NCBI RefSeq assembly: GCF_024139115.2 | Contig: NC_085141.1 | Span: 392,942,632-393,006,631, forward strand | DNA length: 64,000 nucleotides | DNA from: Armigeres subalbatus | Lineage: Eukaryota; Arthropoda; Insecta; Diptera; Culicidae | Direction of reading: 5' to 3' | Part shown: positions 11,898 through 23,177 of the stretch, one piece after another | Position numbering within the stretch: the stretch's first letter is position 1 | Layout: every line of letters begins with the position of its first letter | The notes under the pieces: model-generated | Database searches by the model: none | What the model was told of the DNA's origin: nothing | The model's input: only the letters and a program-made list of their open reading frames with translations | Made by a program: the position numbers and the translations under genes

Positions 11898-12544
11898 TAC
11901 ATACATATAATGCATTTTGTAAAACGCAATGAAACGTGAAGCATAAAATATACTGCATAAGTCACACAATGCAAATGCATATGATATACCATTTATAGGA
12001 GAGCTAATTATGTAGACTGACACGCATTAAGCAAGGGACTAAAGAGAGGTGTCACAAAAACACTGAGGACGTGACAATGGGCGAACGTCAAAAACGAAAC
12101 ACAGAGTGCACTGTGAAAAACACATAATGCGAATCCATGTAGGTGACAATTTGTTGAAAAACTAAGTAAAAAACATATTCATAACCCCACTCTTATGTAA
12201 CCTCAAGTTGAGATTGAGTAGCGATTATCTCGGAGCAGCAAAAAGTCAACTACGCCATAGCTCCCTGGTGCTTCACCGGCTCCGTTTTCGGTTAGGTTTT
12301 TATTAGATCCCCCTAACCATTCATTCGTAGGCACGGTAAGCATAAAGCCGCATCACACCGATAATTTGGGGTCACCTGTCACCTGGGGTCACCTGGGGTC
12401 ACTTTTACCACTGGAACAGTCAATCCGTAATGTTATTCTCAGCCAGAAAATAAGCTGCCGACACCACACGGCTACCAAGGCTGTTCGTGGAGAGAAGTTG
12501 ACATTGACTTTACGTCAACTCTCAATGTGGCCGAACAGCCCGTT

Positions 12545-12790
12545 GAAAGAAGCATGAAAGAAGAAAAAAAGAAGAAAAAATAAAGCAAGAAAGAAGGAAG
12601 AAAGAAGAAAGTAGGAAGAAAGAAGGAAGAAAGAAGGAAGAAAGAAGGGAGAAAGAAAGAAGAGAGAAGGAAGAAATAAGGAAAAAATAAGGAAAAAAGC
12701 AAGAGGAAAAAGGAAGAGGGATGCAGAAAGTAAAATAAACGAAGGAGGAAAAAAGAAGAATGGAGGAGGAAAGAGGAAAACTGACTTCTC
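12545..12790. repeat. Second purine-rich tract
   Basis: GAAGRAAG-type simple sequence like that at 10830-11462, in the same orientation, near the right end of the enclosing element. It may be a separate expansion of the same short seed. Confidence 0.8.
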
Positions 12791-12905
12791 ATTCGACCTA
12801 ATGACCATTCGGCCTTATGACCTTCGGCCTAATGGCCTGACACCATAAAAAGTTTGGTTTTGGAGCGAACATACAGCCTTTACGGAATGGGTTTTTTGCA
12901 GTCTT

Positions 12906-14629
12906 TGTTTTTTTGCATGTAGTCTTTGGAGGGAAGCTGAATGATGTCTATTTAATCATTTCCGACGTTTCGGTGTTGGATTTACACCTTGATTCATCAA
13001 TTGCTGAGTTCAATTGTCTTTTTATGCGGTATATTAGGGAAGAAAACAATAAGAGTAAGCAGGCAGTCCACGCGGTCCGATTTTGGTCGAAGTAAAAATC
13101 AATCAGTGCCTGTTTTGTCGTGTTTCTGCTCAGTAAGCAGATAGTTCGCGCGGTCGAGTGAGTAAACACTTGGTGCGCGATTGAACGTTTTTTTAGGTAG
13201 GACGCTGAACATTTGTGAAATCCGCGTTTGTGGTTCTGCTTTTAACCTTTGGTGAATAAGTGTGCGATTGAACGTGATTGTCGAATAGAGCTCTCTATTA
13301 TTCACCTTACCCACTAACACAAATTTTCCTTTCCGAGATATCTATGAAGGTAGTATGGGTTCCCTGCATCTTCAATAGTAGATGTTGAACTAACATTCCT
13401 TCCCTTCCTTCCGTGATTGTAAGGATGTGGTCAGTTATACAACTGCTACTGTATAGGAAAAGGTACTAATCCCAAGTACCAATTTACGATAATATACAGT
13501 AGATTGCTCAATTGAGTATTGTATAGACACCCACGATTTGTACAATCCCATATGCTATGCTATGCAATATTAGGGAAGAAAACAATAAAAATCACTTATT
13601 TTCAACAAATCGCCGATGAAATATTTTTAAACACCATTTTTAAAGGAGTTTATCATGAGGTATAACCCCCTAAATCAGTTCATTATCATAGCTGAACAGA
13701 CGTTCCCGCTCTCTACATCTGAAGTGCTGCTTTGCACTAGCCAGCAATAAGTATAAAACGTACAACCGTCTTTTGTATAATCGGTACATTGAACGTACAC
13801 AAAGGAATCTACGACTGCATCCTTAACGGTTCTGATCAGAGTGTAAAATAATCGAAAATTTTTGGTGACGTCCACCTTTCTTCACTTGTCAGCTCACTTC
13901 CAGACACATTCATAGTCGGCTCTGGACTATCAATATTCGGTTGAATATTAGTCATTGAATATTTATGCACATTCTACAATTTGATATATTATCTGAAATT
14001 TGAACGCGTTTTAAATGAGTAAAGTAATTTAACACATAGAATTGACTCCGATTTTTCATCCCGAGGCACTTTCACCGTTAAACATCAATAAGAACAATGC
14101 TAATTATGTTTTTTCTGCACATAGCAAGCACATCCAGTGGCAGTCAAATGAATGAGTTGGTGGAGTAGTCGTCTGACTATGTCATTCTATGTTTTGAATT
14201 ATCATGCGATGTTTGTCAAAATTCTGACTGAAGTTGCTTCGTGAAAATGAATATTGCAAGCTCTGGTTCTGTTCGTTCGATCGAACGAAAACGCAAAGAG
14301 GATCAGGAGGGTGAAACGCCTGTCATCCGCGGTACAATGGCACTCTACCGAACATCGTTTTTGGTACTTCGGTTTTTGGTACCCGATTTCTGGGTGGTAT
14401 ACCCTAATCAAGCTGCACATGTTGGGTGATAGGCTCATACGTAGCTAGTGCTAATTATCGGCAATTAGCTTTTCCTGACGAAAACTTGCCATTAGTTGAG
14501 ATCTATCGAGCCTTTTGTGTTCGTATACCTATTTTGTGTTGAAAACTAGCACGTCAATACGTCATAAGTATTGCTATCATGAATTAAACGAAATAAAAAC
14601 AAGAACATTGTACGCCATATATTGCTTGA
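12906..14629. other. No gene recognised; direct repeats
   Basis: A 22-bp sequence beginning ATATTAGGGAAGAAAACAAT occurs at 13031-13052 and 13567-13588. The 515 bp between contain two related GTAAGCAGRYAGTYCRCGCG segments (13050-13080, 13132-13160). This could be an insertion with a long target duplication or a local duplication. No coding similarity is seen. Confidence 0.45.
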
Positions 14630-15830
14630 ATGATGGGTAGACGTATAAGCCATCTCTTCATTTCGCTTCAGGATGGATTGCCGACATCTATGTATTATGG
14701 AGACATCTCTGTCGATACTTTTGCTCGAAAATATGAACTGTTTGCTGATCACTTCGATCGTTCTTTCTCACTTCAGAAAGCTACATCATCTCAGACAGAG
14801 AAGCAGCAATTAACGATACTCCTATGGATAATTTCGGGTTCAACATATTTGATATCACTGACGTTCATATAGAACATGCGCTGCGCAAACTTAAATATCC
14901 GGTATCGCCTGGCCCGAATGAGATTCCGTCGTCTCCGCTGAAGAATTGCACTACTTCTTTACTGAATCCATTGAAGAAACTGTTCAATTTGTCGTTGCAA
15001 CAGAGAACCTTTTCTGCCGCTTGGAAATCATCTCTCTTTTTTCCGGTGCACAAGAAAGGAGACAAATGCATCATCTCCAACTACCGGGGTTTTACTTCGT
15101 TGAGTTCTTGCTCAAAACTTTTCGAAATCATTATAAACACCGCACTCTTAAAAAAATGCAAAAATTATACCTCAACGGCGCAGCACGGTTTCTTTCCGAA
15201 ACGTTCCATAAACACAAATCTAGTCGAATTCACGTCGCTTTGCGTACGATCGATGGATGCTGGATTTCAAGTGGATGCTGTATATACGGATTTCAAGGCC
15301 GCCTTCGATCGTGTTGATCATAGGATTCTTCTGCGTTAACTGCAGAAACTTGGTGTATCTATTGGACTCATTAATTTGTTTGAATAATACTTGACGGAAA
15401 AATCAATGAAAGGAAGGCTAGGTGCAGCACATTCCAGGACTATCGCAATCACGTCAAGTGTTCCACAAGGAAGTAATTTGGATCCTCTCTTGTTTTCCCT
15501 GTTCATCAACTATGCTGCTCTTGTAGTGCCTAGAGGAAAACGCATATTCCGTCATCAAAAACATTGGAGATTGTCTGAAGCTACAGAATCTGTTGACCTT
15601 TTTTGAAGAATGGATCAAGCGTAACCTTCTCGAGCTTTTTGTAGCCAAATGTAGTAAAATATCGTATACCAGGAAAAGACAGCCGATTCATTACGAAGAT
15701 GTGATTGCTCGCGCAAATAGACAGATTGGTTTTATCCTGAGGCTTGCTGATGGGTTTCGTGACCGGAAGCCCTTACTTTGCACCGTTCAATGTGCAAAAA
15801 TGATCCATAAAAGAATGAAAAACGATCCGT
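14630..15830 (+). pseudogene. Jockey-superfamily LINE reverse transcriptase, decayed
   Basis: Linker and RT motifs of a non-LTR retrotransposon run in order. First is a linker-like stretch (GLPTSMYYGDISVDTFARKY, 14680-14735). Then come SPGPNEIPSS, FFPVHKKGDK and ISNYRGFTSLSS (RT fingers, 14900-15110), then AVYTDFKAAFDRVDHRILL (palm A motif with catalytic Asp, 15280-15335). Next is SSVPQGSNLDPLLFSLFIN (15455-15510), and finally YSVIKNIGDCLKLQNLLTFF in another frame (15547-15606). Stops and frameshifts separate the blocks, and the region that should hold the YADD catalytic box between 15510 and 15545 is missing. It cannot be functional. Confidence 0.85.
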
Positions 15831-15933
15831 AACTAACATCTGAATGTTCCATAAAACGATACCATAAATCCATAAAATAGTTCGGGAGATTCCATAAAAA
15901 ATAATTTTATGATCCAAAAAACTTTGAAAAAAA

Positions 15934-16320
15934 TTATCCATAAAAACTATATTTTGATCCATAAAATTTCAAATTTGCGCAATTTTTATCCTGATGATGA
16001 TCCATAATTTTGGTCATATGATCCATAATTTTGTTTATATGATCCATAATGCTTGGAAAGAAGGCCAATGAAACTATATTATTTGATCCACACATTTTAT
16101 AAAATCTATGGATCATTTGCCAAAATTTATGGATCATATCACCAAAACTATGGATCATTTGAACAAAGCTATGGATCAAATGGCCAGAGTTATGGATCAT
16201 ATGACTAAAATTATGGATCATATTACTGAAATTATGGATCATCCTTACGATAAAAAATGCGCAAATTTGAAGTTTTATGGATCAAAATATAGTTTTTTAT
16301 TGATAATTTTCCAATAATTT
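15934..16320. repeat. 21-bp ATGGATCAT minisatellite, itself palindromic
   Basis: ATGGATCAT-type units recur every 21 bp from 16108 to 16240 on the plus strand. The mirror-image TGATCCATAA units run from 15960 to 16050, so the block folds on itself about 16090. Flanks AATTTGCGCAATTTTTATCC and GATAAAAAATGCGCAAATTT are also inverted. The 7-residue periodic open frames (MDH..., MIH...) follow from the 21-bp period and are not evidence of a gene. Confidence 0.85.
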
Positions 16321-16344
16321 ATGGATCATTTGTCATACGTTCAG

Positions 16345-16470
16345 GGGGAAACGCAATGGAATGCGACAACGGCAAGCGGTTTGTTGACGGTTTGTACTAA
16401 AAAAATCCGCACCATTGCCGCAGTTGCAAAACGCAATGCATGCGGATTTGCCGGACAGATTTTATATGAC
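16345..16470. repeat. Inner inverted arm (left)
   Basis: GGGGGAAACGCAATGGAATG and GCAGTTGCAAAACGCAATGC. It is rich in CGGCA/TGCCG words and complementary in order to 19730-19930, where the same words are more numerous. The arm length difference shows expansion of short units on the right. Confidence 0.6.
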
Positions 16471-16649
16471 GTTTCAAGTTTTAAAGGAATTCTGATTTTT
16501 TCAAAGATTATTTTAATTATTTCTAGAGACGATTTAATTTCAATTATTTAAATAAACTTTTAAATTAATTCTAGTTGATTCAGTGACTGCTTTAAATATA
16601 TCAGAACCTCGTTCAGAACAGTAAGAATACTATTTTTCGATGCCTTGAA

Positions 16650-17410
16650 CCGCCAGAAGTTCCTGCAGGAACTGCAGAGGCTCAGAAGTGTTGTACATAA
16701 TTCCAATAAGAAGAATTCTCCAGAAGATCCACCACAAATCCCTTCGAAAGTTCCTTCAGGAATTGCACCGGAGGTTCATCAAGAAATTATTTCGGAAGTT
16801 TTTACGGAAATCGCTCCGGATGTTCCTCTGGAGAAACCTCCAGGAATTCCTTCGGAAGTTCCTACATGAAAATTATCCAGAAATTTCTTCGGAAGTTCCC
16901 TCAAAAATTCCCCAGGAAGTTTGTCTAGGAATTCCTCCGGAAAATCCTCCAAAAAGTTCTCAGAAAGCTCCGTTTTGTTGTACTTAATTGCGATGAAAAA
17001 AAACACTAATTAAAGTACTCCGGAAGGTCCTCCATATTCTACAGAAAGTTCCTCCAGGAATTAATTTGGAAGTTTCTCCAGCAATTCCTTCGAAAGTGCC
17101 TTCACAAATTCCTTCGGGGTTCCTCCAGCGCTTCTTTCGGAAGTTTCTTCGGAAGTGGCTCCAGAAATTGTTCCAGGAATTCCTGCGGAAGTTCCTCCAG
17201 AAATTCCTCCATAAGTTCTTCCAAAAATTCCTCTGGAAGTTCCTCCATGAATTTCTCCGGAAGCTCCTCCAGGAATTCCTCCAGAAGTTCTTCAAGATTC
17301 CTTCGGAAGTTTCTTCAGTAATTCCTTCGGAAGTTCCTCCACGAATTCCTCCGTAAGTTCCTCCAAGATTTAATCTGGAAGGACCTCCCGATATTCCCCC
17401 GGAAGCTTCT
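16650..17410 (-). repeat. 24-bp satellite, minus orientation, diverged
   Basis: Units such as CCAGGAATTCCT + TCGGAAGTTCCT are the reverse complement of the 17455-19055 array. They have many substitutions and indels, so this is the older or less homogenised half. An AT-rich spacer (17411-17454) separates the two orientations. Confidence 0.85.
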
Positions 17411-17454
17411 CCTGTATATAATTTTATATTTTTTTATAATTTTATCTTTGGAAC

Positions 17455-19055
17455 GGAAGTTCTCCTTGGAATTCCTGGAGGAAATTCGAGAAGAATTCCT
17501 AGAGGAACTTCCGGAAAAAAATCCTGGAGGAATTTTAGGAGGAACTTTCGGGGGAAATTCTAGAGAAACTGCAGGATAAATTTCTGGAGGATCTTCCGGA
17601 GGAATTACTGGAGGAACTCCTGGAGGAATTCCTGTTGGAACTTCCGGAGGAATTCCTGTTGGAACTTCCGGAGGAATTTCTGGTGGAACTTCCGGAGGAA
17701 TTCCTAGAGGAACTTCCGGTGGAATTCCTGGAGGATCTTCCAGAGGAATTCTTGGCGGAAGTTCCGGAAGAATTCCTGGAGGAAGTTCCTGAGGAATTCC
17801 TGGAGGAAGTTCCTGAGGAATTCCTGGAGGAAGTTCCTGAGGAATTCCTGGAGGAAGTTCCTGAGGAATTCCTGGAGGAAGTTCCTGAGGAATTCCTGGA
17901 GGAAGTTCCTGAGGAATTCCTGGAGGAAGTTCCTGAGGAATTCCTGGAGGAACTTCCGGAGGAATTCCTGGAGGAAGTTCGGAGGAATTCCTGGAGGAAG
18001 TTCGGAGGAATTCCTGGAGGAAGTTCCGGAGGAATTCCTGGAGGAAGTTCCGGAGGAATTCCTGGAGGAAGTTCGGAGGAATTCCTGGAGGAAGTTCGGA
18101 GGAATTCCTGGAGGAAGTTCCGGAGGAATTCCTGGAGGAAGTTCCGGAGGAATTCCTGGAGGAAGTTCCGGAGGAATTCCTGGAGGAAGTTCCGGAGGAA
18201 TTCCTGGAGGAACTTCCGGAGGAATTCCTGGAGGAAGTTCCGGAGGAATTCCTGGAGGAAGTTCCGGAGGAATTCCTGGAGGAAGTTCCGGAGGAATTCC
18301 TGGAGGAAGTTCCGGAGGGATTCCTGGAGGAACTTCTGGAGGAATTCCTGGAGGAACTTCCGGAAGAATTCCTGAAGGAACTTTCGGAGGAATTCCTAAA
18401 GGAACTTCCGGAGGAATTCCTGGAGGAACTTCCGGAGGAATTCCTGGAGGAACTTCCGGTGGAATTCCTGGAGGATCTTCCGGAGGAATTCCTGGAGGAT
18501 CTTCCGGTGGAATTTCTGGAGGATCTTCCAGAGGAATTCCTGGAGGAAGTTCCGGAGGAATTCCTGGAGGAAGTTCCGGAGGAATTCCTGGAGGAAGTTC
18601 CGGAGGAATTCCTGGAGGAACTTCTGGAGGAATTCCTGGAGGAACTTCCGGAGGAATTCCTGGAGGAACTTTCGGAGGAATTCCTAAAGGAACTTCCGGA
18701 GGAATTCCTAAAGGAACTTCCGGAGGAATTCCTAAAGGAACTTCTGGAGGAATTCCGAAAGGAACTTCCGGAGAAATTCCTGGAGGAACTTCCGGAGGAT
18801 TTCCTGGAGGAGCTTCTGGAGACATTCCTGGAGGAACTTCCGGAAGAATTCCTGGAGGAACTTTCGGAGGAACTTTCGAAGGAATTCTTGGAGGAACTTC
18901 AGAAGGAATTTCTAGAGGAACTTACGAAAGAATTCCTGGAGGAACTTCCGAAGGAGTTCCTGGAGGAGCTTTCGAAGGAATTTCTGAAGGAATTTCCGAA
19001 GGAATTCCTGGAGGAGCTCTCGAAGGAAGTGGGAATTCCTAGTGAAACTACCTAA
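17455..19055 (+). repeat. 24-bp satellite, plus orientation
   Basis: The unit is GGAACTTCCGGA followed by GGAATTCCTGGA, about 65 copies. A subtype with AGTTCCTGAGGAATTCC is repeated identically from 17779 to 17945. Several 23-bp units (around 17980, 18003, 18070, 18093) have a single-base deletion that shifts the frame without creating stops. The copies degrade after 18830. The same unit forms the array at 42.0-54.3 kb. The 246- and 373-codon open frames are consequences of a stop-free unit divisible by three. Confidence 0.95.
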
Positions 19056-19529
19056 TTTATTAGAATTTTTTTTTTCAAATTAATTTTTTTAATTTTGGAT
19101 TTTCATTTCCATTCAGAGGAATTTCCTTCGGAGTTTCAGGAGGTGTTCTTTTGATATTTGAGAGGAATTCTCTTGGTATTTTGTTTGGAATTTCATAGGA
19201 ATTTTTCATTAAAAATCAGTGGAATTCCTTTGCAGATTCAGAAAAATTATCCAACAAAACTCAAGTTAATTTTCATGGTAAATTTAGAGAAAATTCACAT
19301 GGAATTTTTCTCGGGAATACAAGGAATCTGGGACCTCATTTGGATGAATAGTGGATGTTCACTTGAAATTGGATTTACTTGGTGGATAAAGACAAGTAGA
19401 ACGACCATAATATAATCATTATTGTTTCTTCGAGGTTTTTTCGATTTCCATAAATAATTTTATTCGTTTTCAGCAACCCAGTTTAATCAAGTGGTCCTGA
19501 TTATGCTATCTTTTTGCTTTATCTCCAGT

Positions 19530-19674
19530 CAGGGCCGTATTTATGGGGGGGCCGGGGGGGCCGTGGCCCCGGGCCCCCACAAATCTTATGTACCAAAACC
19601 AACCTTTTTTGTACATTTTGGGGCCCCCACATACCGTCGGCCCCGGGGCCCCCTTCCGGCTAAATCCGGCCCTG
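19530..19674. mobile_element. 145-bp hAT-like MITE
   Basis: Terminal inverted repeats are CAGGGCCGTATTTATGG and its mirror GCTAAATCCGGCCCTG, with a GC-rich interior of GGGGCCCC words. Flanks TCTCCAGT (19522-19529) and TCTGCAGT (19675-19682) form an 8-bp duplication with one mismatch, as expected for hAT. It is inserted in the right half of the composite element, so it is younger than that element. Confidence 0.8.
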
Positions 19675-20389
19675 TCTGCAGTTCTCTGCTACTGAAAATA
19701 ATACAATTTGAATAAAATCACTTCATGCTAAAAGTAAACAAATCTTTCCGCAATACCGCTGCCGCATTTTTTGAAAATTTTCAAAAAATATGCGGTTTTA
19801 GTACATTCCGCATTTGCCGTTCCGCATCATTGCGTGCCGTTCCATATACTGCCGTGTATTCAAAAGTGACAGCTGCCGCATCCTGCCGTTGCCGTTCCGT
19901 TGCCGCACTCCATTGCGTTTCCCCCTTTCATGGTAAAATAGCAGGAATTGTATTGTTTTTCTTGACTATGTTAATGGAACATATTTTCCCATTAATTGCT
20001 AAATTTTAGTTTAGTTATGGATCGAAAAAATATTCTTTATGGGATCTCCTGAACTATTTTATGGATTTATGGTAGCGTTTTATGGAACATTCAGAAGTTA
20101 TTTATGGATCGATTTTCGTTTTTTTAAGGATCCGTCTTTATTGTTTATATGCAAAAGTATGTTTTGCCATCCTTTACTGTAAATACAAAACTGAACAAGT
20201 AACTTTGGATAAGCTTTCAATAAATGGGAGTCGTGGATTTTACAAACTTTATTTGACGCATGATTATAATGGCCAACAATAACAGAAGCCCAACCATTTT
20301 ACTCTCAATCTGCAATCAGAATAAAATTAATCCATTCACTCAAACTATCCCGAGGCCACGGATTTCACGAATCGCAGAATACAGTGAAA

Positions 20390-20930
20390 CTATTCAATTT
20401 GGTTACCAAATCCTTTGCCACGAGAACTTCCAATCCCAATGTAAATCACGATGAAAATAATCTTGTTTTTCCACGAGCCAACTGGTCCACCATTCAACCA
20501 TCCGATCACAGCAAGGAGAGTAACCCCTTTCTGTTTCACATCCGCTAATGTACTGACAGCAGCATCGTAATCCGACAGGAAATTCAAATTTCATGTTGAA
20601 AAGATTAAAACTGAAGGCTATTGCTCGGCAGTCACGGTGAAGCTAAAAGTGTACATAAACAGTACGTTCTGTGCAACAATGTTGACCTGGCTCAAACGCA
20701 CCGATGGCTGAATGGACGAATGAAGTCCACAACGGCCAAACCCTGGACGGTTCGGCTCCAGTTACGATAATTTATGGACAAAATAACACCATCATGCCCG
20801 TCATCTGGGCTCCAATTATGCAAGCTGACTGTCTACTCTGATGTGGTCATTGTCCTCATCGTCGCCTCTGGGTTAGACTGGAGAATCTGGCAGTTCATCA
20901 TTTAATAAATGGAAAAGACTTAGAATATAG
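20390..20930 (-). other. Possible decayed coding sequence, membrane-protein-like, unrecognised
   Basis: On the minus strand, 20390-20587 reads NFLSDYDAAVSTLADVKQKG, then a hydrophobic run including KNKIIFIVIYIGIGS. Upstream pieces (20600-20830) include another short hydrophobic stretch interrupted by stops. The hydrophobic segments and even composition look coding-derived, but I do not recognise a family and cannot place splice sites with confidence. Confidence 0.25.
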
Positions 20931-22801
20931 TTTGCATGCACCCACTCGCAGAACGTCGTTATCGAGATGAAACAGACTATCCAGCTCATATTTTTGCTAG
21001 CTTGAAATAATCAGATAGAAAACCTTCGCATGAGAAAACGTGTGAGCTTCCACAGCAGAGACAACTCTGTGTAAGACAACTCTGTTCCAGAGCAGTATTG
21101 GTTCTAAAAGCAACTCAATGCGGTTGTCGACAGTTTTGTTTCATGTGAAAGGTATGTGATGCGAAGGCCTCAACATCATTTGATAACAAATCAGGTTCTG
21201 AAAAGCTGCCAAAAATCATTTCATCAAAATAAGACATTTTTTCATTTTCGATCATTTCCTGATTCATAAATTTTACAACAACAATCATTAATAAGAAAAT
21301 CACTGAGATTCAGCAAATCGAACACTGAATTGAGGTGCCTCGGAATCAGTTCATTATTCACCGCCGCACAGTCAATGATGAGCATTCATTATTATTCAAA
21401 ATCAAAATAACGAACCCTCCTCAACGAATCGATTCCACCGAAAACTTATCTCATTTATGCAAAACCACTTTCCACGTTTTGACCCGCTTGTTCCGCACCG
21501 CAAAGTCATTGCTACACAAGTTTATAAACTGTTTCCCGGTAGCCATCATCAATTCCATTTTTGCAGCTCTTGACGCAACCCTCTGCCTGTCTGCGCTGAC
21601 CTCCTTGCTTCGTTGCGGTCATACCCGGAGAGGTTCGCGTCCGAAATGATTCGGTTTCCATCAGCTTCGCTTCGATAAATCCATAATGACGTCAATTTGT
21701 CGGTACTGACTGAGGCAACTTTTCTTGGTAGCGAAAATGTCTGTCCGAAACGTGATAAGTTGAGTGATACCCCGAATGACCAAAAGCTCTGTTGTTTGCA
21801 ACGTCAATCAGCCCATTACGGCCAGTTCATCATGGAAAGTTTTGATCCAAGAGCTTAATTGAAGGGAAGCTTTGATTCAACGTTTTTCATCAGTGTCATC
21901 ATGGTGTGAATTCGCGTTAATGGCTTGAAATAGTTTTTTCGACACGTACTTTTCTTTTAGGGACGGACGATACACGAAACTTAAGGCAAACATGGCAAAT
22001 TATCATTTTTTTTCACATGTTCTTCCTATAAAGTTCTAATGAGTTCAACAATTACTAAAAGGTGGCGGATAAAATTTGATTGAAAATACTGCCATAGCGT
22101 TACGACATAAACAAATATAAATAAGGGTTCTCATCCAAAAATACTTAAATCACTGGATAACATTTATTTTAATTCTTTTAGGAAAGGTCATACCCGAAAA
22201 TGGGTTGAAAACCAAAAGAAAATACTATTATATTTTGGCAGGTGTATTCATAACAAGCTTGTCATTTACCACTTTATCTGGATATGACATTTTTCATTTA
22301 CCGACATATATAACAAAGTGTTAATCATTTCCTGAATTGTCAGATTACGATGCCACGCTGTGACCTTAACCAACAACGAACCATAATTAATTAATGGGAA
22401 ATATTTTCACAGTCTCAACCACCGGCGCAGATGGTGAACATAAATAACGAGAATCGCCAAAATATCGCAGTTTCATTTTTGCTGAAAGGACAGTGCAGGG
22501 GAGTTCTTGTATTCCGAATATCAAACGAGCAATTCATACCCGTACGGATGAGATTTAATTAGGGCGAAAAATGAAAATGCGACCTGATAACGATCTCGAA
22601 GTATTCGCCTTCGGCTCATTGCGGTCAAGTTTCGGTTCGTTTCCACTAGTTACTCGAAAAATGTATACCAATATTCGGCTTAAAAAATCGAAAGCAAGCA
22701 AGCAAAAAATATAACTTAATTAAAATGTTTTTCCCGGAGACTGTAGCGGGTCTGAAGTTTGGATGCAGAGAAACCAAAATGGAAAAAGGGTGTCTCTTTA
22801 C
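20931..22801. other. No gene recognised; intron-like unique sequence
   Basis: No repeat copy or coding similarity is seen. A 104-codon frame (21335-21649) has no known motif. If the candidate exon at 22802-22899 is real, this would be downstream intron on the minus strand. Confidence 0.4.
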
Positions 22802-22899
22802 CTGAGTGATGATATCGTTGCGCTGTCGGGGCTTTCACGGTCGTAGATAAGAGTGACTGCTCCAAGTTGTGGTTGCGGTTTCCAGAGTTGTTCAGTAAG
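22802..22899 (-). CDS. Candidate internal exon of an unidentified host gene
   Basis: On the minus strand a pyrimidine-rich acceptor (TTTTCTCCTGTTCCCACAG, ending at 22900) precedes a 98-bp segment that ends CACTCAG followed by GTAAAG (donor at 22801-22800). The first frame is open throughout and reads LTEQLWKP, then QLGAVTLIYDRESPD, then SATISSL. The second frame is also open; the third has a stop. The length leaves two bases over, so the flanking exons must match that phase. Base composition is clearly less AT-rich than the surroundings. I do not recognise the protein, and neighbouring exons are not visible within the repeat-filled flanks. It could be a chance AG-GT pair, but the combination of tract, donor and open frame is good. 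Confidence 0.45.
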
Positions 22900-23177
22900 C
22901 TGTGGGAACAGGAGAAAAGTAAAGGAATGTGGTAAGGCAGTGTTTCGAACGAGAAGTCGTTAAAATTATTTCACAGTCCATGAAAAATAGATTTGTTTTG
23001 CAAAATAATCAACCGAAATTATTAATTGGTTTGGTTAAAATCTGTAGTCTGACCAGAAAAATACATGTTTTGCAATTTAGAAAAATATAAATTCAAAAAT
23101 AAGAATTTGATCGAAAAAATATTGCTTCAATTGGACACGTGACAAGGATGTGGCACTGTTTTTTTACATTCTGACGG

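Larger units (their letters stand above)
10582..12844. mobile_element. 2.26-kb foldback element with 8-bp target duplication (hAT-like size)
   Basis: It is flanked by ATAAAAAG at 10574-10581 and 12845-12852, interrupting copy 2 of the host repeat. The ends carry short inverted arrays: TGGTCATTAGGCCGAA on the left and TTCGGCCTAATGGCC on the right. Inside are GTGAGAAGTGAGAA minisatellites, long purine tracts, a Helitron and about 650 bp of other sequence. An 8-bp duplication suggests hAT-type (or P-type) mobilisation. No transposase is present. The long 'SFFLPSFF' open frames are purine-tract artefacts. Confidence 0.65.
10535..12905 (+). repeat. Interspersed mosquito repeat, copy 2 (split by a larger element)
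   Basis: The left part 10540-10581 (TATAACACTATGGGTCTGCG, CCTATAAAAAG) continues at 12845-12905 (ATAAAAAGTTTGGTTTTGGA, GCGAACATACAGCCTTTACG). It lies about 50 bp after copy 1. The 2.26-kb insertion between the parts is described separately. Confidence 0.6.
15801..20133. mobile_element. 4.3-kb composite inverted-repeat element with minisatellite core
   Basis: The outer arms 15801-15930 and 20010-20133 are inverted copies (both contain CTGAATGTTCCATAAAACG and ATAAATCCATAAAATAGTTC). A second inverted pair lies inside: 16345-16470 against 19730-19930, with GGGGGAAACGCAATGGA and many TGCCG/CGGCA words. Between them the 24-bp satellite also occurs in opposite orientations (16650-17410 and 17455-19055). 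A 21-bp array occupies only the left arm and a hAT-like MITE only the right arm. It sits at the 3' end of the LINE fragment. No transposase is visible. The boundaries are approximate because no clear target duplication was found. Confidence 0.7.

Noticed and set aside
15934..16317. MDH/MIH heptad-like repeat peptides
   Set aside because: The 21-bp ATGGATCAT minisatellite yields a 7-residue period on both strands; no gene structure.
17635..18825. 246- and 373-codon frames in the first satellite block
   Set aside because: Same explanation as the large array; opposite strands overlap fully.
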